A DNA stretch of 64,000 nucleotides from positions 1-64,000 of the forward strand of contig CANGIP010000002.1 of NCBI GenBank assembly GCA_947454105.1, in the 5' to 3' direction. A program made the translations under genes and the position numbers. Source of the DNA: Actinomycetota bacterium. Its GTDB lineage: Bacteria > Actinomycetota > Acidimicrobiia > Acidimicrobiales > Ilumatobacteraceae. Shown here piece after piece: positions 62,157 through 64,000 of this stretch (within the stretch, counting starts at the first letter, position 1; the number at the start of each line of letters is the position of its first letter). The notes under the pieces are model-generated. The model had not been told where the DNA came from and searched no databases. It saw only the letters and a program-made list of their open reading frames with translations.

Positions 62157-63734
62157 CTAGATACGACGTTGGTGGCCTTCCCAATACGGAGCCCGTAATG
62201 GTTGCTTTTGAATCTTGCCCGTGCCGGTGCGGGGAATGTGTTGCACAAAGTCGACCGAACGTGGGGCTTTGTACCCTGCGAGTAATTCACGACAGTGCGC
62301 AATAATCGCTTGCGCAATTTCTGGACTCGCAGTCACTCCTTCTGCAACTTGTACGAGAGCTTTCACGCTTTCGCCAAATTCTTCGTCGGGAACGCCAATA
62401 ACTGCAACGTCTTCAACTGCGGGATGTGCCGCAATGACTCCTTCGATTTCGGCGGGATAGATATTCACTCCACCAGAAATGATCATGTCAATCTTGCGAT
62501 CTGACAACCACAGATAGCCATCGGAATCGATATAGCCGACATCGCCAGTTGTAAAGACACCTGGTTCAAGATGTGAATCGCGAGTCTTGGCTTCATCGTT
62601 GTGGTACGAGAAATCTGTGCCCATTTTGTTTTTGAAATACAACGTTCCTTCTTGGCCCTGAGCAACTCGCTGACTCTCATCATTGACGACGATGACTTCA
62701 ACAGAGTCGAGCGGCTTACCGACGCTTCCGCCTTTTGCTAACCATTCGGTCGACGAAACTGTTGAGATAATTGAACCTTCGGTACTTCCGTAATACTCGG
62801 TGATCTTCGGGCCCCACCATTCGATAAGACCTCGCTTCACTGCCGGCGGGCATGGTGCCGCCCCATGCCACACGGTCGTCAATGATGCACCAGAGAATTC
62901 ACTCTTCACTTCATCTGGCAAATCCAACAAGCGCTTCATCTGGGTTGGAACTAAGTGCACATTTGTACATGAGTAACGATCGATCATCTGCAACATTGCT
63001 GCCGAGTCATATTTGTGTTGCATGACAGTTGTCGATCCACCGATCATCGGGAAGAACGAAAAGGCCCATTGAGCCGAGTGATAAAACGGCCCACACAACA
63101 TGGTTCGCCCGGGGATCGGCAAAAAGTTTGAAAAACCAGCAGCGATGAATTTCATGATGTCGGGAGTCATAGCCATGCCACCCGACAAAGCACCCCGAAC
63201 TCCCTTTGGACGCCCCGTAGTACCTGACGTGTAGAACATTGGACCACCGAGCATTTGATCGGCAGGTTCGTCGGCGCTCGCTTGCGAGAGCACTGTTTCA
63301 AAATCTATAAAACGCGAATCACTGCGAACCGCGGCATCATTTGTCGTACCAATACCAACAACAAGTTTTAGGCTCTTTGCTCGGTCATCTTTCAGAGACG
63401 TTGACACAGTTGCATCGAATCGCTGATCAACAATAATCGCTTTTGCTTCGGCGTCGGCATAGACATAGGCAAGTTCATCAGCAACCCAATGCCAGTTAAC
63501 TGGCACATAAGTCCAGCCACCGTGGGCGCAGGCCATTGCGATTTCAAACCATTCGCATTGATTGCCGGCAATGACCGCGATGGTGTCACCGGTTTTGAGT
63601 CCGTGCGAACGAAGCCCATTCACCAGTCGGTTCACACGTTCATCTAGTTCGGCCCACGTCACGCTGTGTGTTTCATCAACGAGTGCGATTTCGCTCCCGC
63701 GATCGGCCAGATGTGCTTGCGTCAGTACAGCCAT
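62157..63734 (-). CDS. acyl-CoA synthetase (AMP-forming)
   Basis: The start is ATG 63734, with AGGAGA upstream, 525 residues; an earlier ATG at 63767 lies inside the upstream NTF2 gene. Motifs: FYTSGTTGRPKGVRG, YYGSTEGSIIS, hinge DRKIDMIISGGVNIY, lysine motif TGTGKIQKQPLRAPYW. It belongs with the ligase at 48747 (shared GGVNIYPAE and RAPYWE). It overlaps the upstream NTF2-like gene by 13 bp. Confidence 0.9.
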   Translation of the reverse strand: MAVLTQAHLADRGSEIALVDETHSVTWAELDERVNRLVNGLRSHGLKTGDTIAVIAGNQCEWFEIAMACAHGGWTYVPVNWHWVADELAYVYADAEAKAIIVDQRFDATVSTSLKDDRAKSLKLVVGIGTTNDAAVRSDSRFIDFETVLSQASADEPADQMLGGPMFYTSGTTGRPKGVRGALSGGMAMTPDIMKFIAAGFSNFLPIPGRTMLCGPFYHSAQWAFSFFPMIGGSTTVMQHKYDSAAMLQMIDRYSCTNVHLVPTQMKRLLDLPDEVKSEFSGASLTTVWHGAAPCPPAVKRGLIEWWGPKITEYYGSTEGSIISTVSSTEWLAKGGSVGKPLDSVEVIVVNDESQRVAQGQEGTLYFKNKMGTDFSYHNDEAKTRDSHLEPGVFTTGDVGYIDSDGYLWLSDRKIDMIISGGVNIYPAEIEGVIAAHPAVEDVAVIGVPDEEFGESVKALVQVAEGVTASPEIAQAIIAHCRELLAGYKAPRSVDFVQHIPRTGTGKIQKQPLRAPYWEGHQRRI

Positions 63735-64000
63735 ATCTTTTTCTCCTGTCGCCCGATTGGATACCACGGAATATCAAATGCTTCTTGTCCAGCCACCTTC
63801 AACACGCGTTCTGCTATCAACCAACGACCATTCTCACGGACAAACCGATCGTGATATTGCGCCCATAGATGAGCATCTGGTTGCTCTCCATGAAAACGGT
63901 GCCAGGCATATAAATACGTGACGGCGTGGGCTGACTCGGCAGAATCAAACACCACTTCGATATTTGACACATGATGACTGGTCGCGGCAAATCGATGAAG
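63722..64000 (-). CDS. SnoaL-like NTF2-fold protein, C-terminal part (runs off right edge)
   Basis: The frame is open from the right edge to the stop at 63722, so the start lies outside. The visible 92 residues (RFAATSHHVSNIEVVFDS, then AVTYLYAWHRF and DRFVRENGRWLIAERVLKV) are the second half of an NTF2/SnoaL-like domain. A GTG at 63970 is not the likely start because the conserved SHHVSN motif spans it. It is translationally coupled to the CoA ligase. Confidence 0.8.
   Translation of the reverse strand, partial: LHRFAATSHHVSNIEVVFDSAESAHAVTYLYAWHRFHGEQPDAHLWAQYHDRFVRENGRWLIAERVLKVAGQEAFDIPWYPIGRQEKKIWLY

Noticed and set aside
1-64000. CRISPR arrays, insertion sequences, prophage or conjugative genes
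   Set aside because: No regularly spaced direct repeats and no transposase, integrase or phage structural protein were seen.

Overview
This window looks like a catabolic, accessory-rich stretch of an actinobacterial chromosome. GC content is moderate, near half by eye. An F420-dependent LLM oxidoreductase, many class I P450s, several fatty-acid-type CoA ligases, a SAM-clan riboswitch on metX and the style of the housekeeping genes (trhO, trmB, Fpg-type glycosylase) together suggest Acidimicrobiia (an Ilumatobacteraceae-like lineage). That placement is inference, since no rRNA or ribosomal protein is present. Coding density is high and no gap exceeds 300 bases. No insertion sequence, phage gene or CRISPR array was seen.

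Layout. 0-20 kb mixes housekeeping genes (trhO, tRNA-Cys, trmB, tRNA-Gly, Fpg/Nei glycosylase, metX with its riboswitch) with oxidative genes: a P450, then a TauD/TfdA dioxygenase and a second P450, divergently arranged around a perfect 27-bp palindrome. 19-28 kb holds an acyl-CoA module (lyase family, CoA ligase, acyl-CoA dehydrogenase) facing two phytanoyl-CoA dioxygenase-like genes, an anaerobic-sulfatase-maturase-like radical SAM enzyme and another CoA ligase. 27.6-30.5 kb is a zinc locus: a histidine-rich protein and znuABC behind a Zur-type box. 30.5-42.5 kb is the most distinctive part: an aminotransferase/P450 pair, then two transcription units plus a P450 arranged around two copies of one operator (AACTAA-N8-TTAGTT). 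These encode a PEP-utilising-domain protein, an F420-type oxidoreductase, two P450s, an SDR, a molybdopterin oxidoreductase, an AhpD-like protein and a limonene-epoxide-hydrolase-like protein. 42.5-50.8 kb is a Liv-type ABC importer (with fused LivH-LivM) downstream of a CoA ligase, a crotonase and an NTF2-like protein. 50.9-64 kb is a second oxygenase region: a P450, two Rieske oxygenases, a sugar-isomerase-like TIM barrel, SDRs, VOC proteins, NTF2-like proteins, a carotenoid cleavage oxygenase and a CoA ligase.

The strongest candidates for new biology are four. (1) The AhpD-like gene at 41576-42091 has an in-frame TGA exactly where the second cysteine of the CxxC active site belongs. A perfect 8-bp hairpin with a GGC loop lies 12 nt downstream, so it is a candidate CxxU selenoprotein. 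(2) The two matching operators at 37.9 and 39.3 kb define a small candidate regulon for terpenoid or alicyclic oxidation. (3) A family of four inverted-repeat elements with conserved arms (GTGATTCTGGTGT / ACACCAGAATCAC) sits in every convergent protein-protein gap longer than about 30 bp. (4) Two PEP-utilising-domain paralogues occur without a visible ATP-grasp partner.

The window is cut at both ends: a PEP-utilising paralogue runs off the left edge and an NTF2-like gene runs off the right edge.
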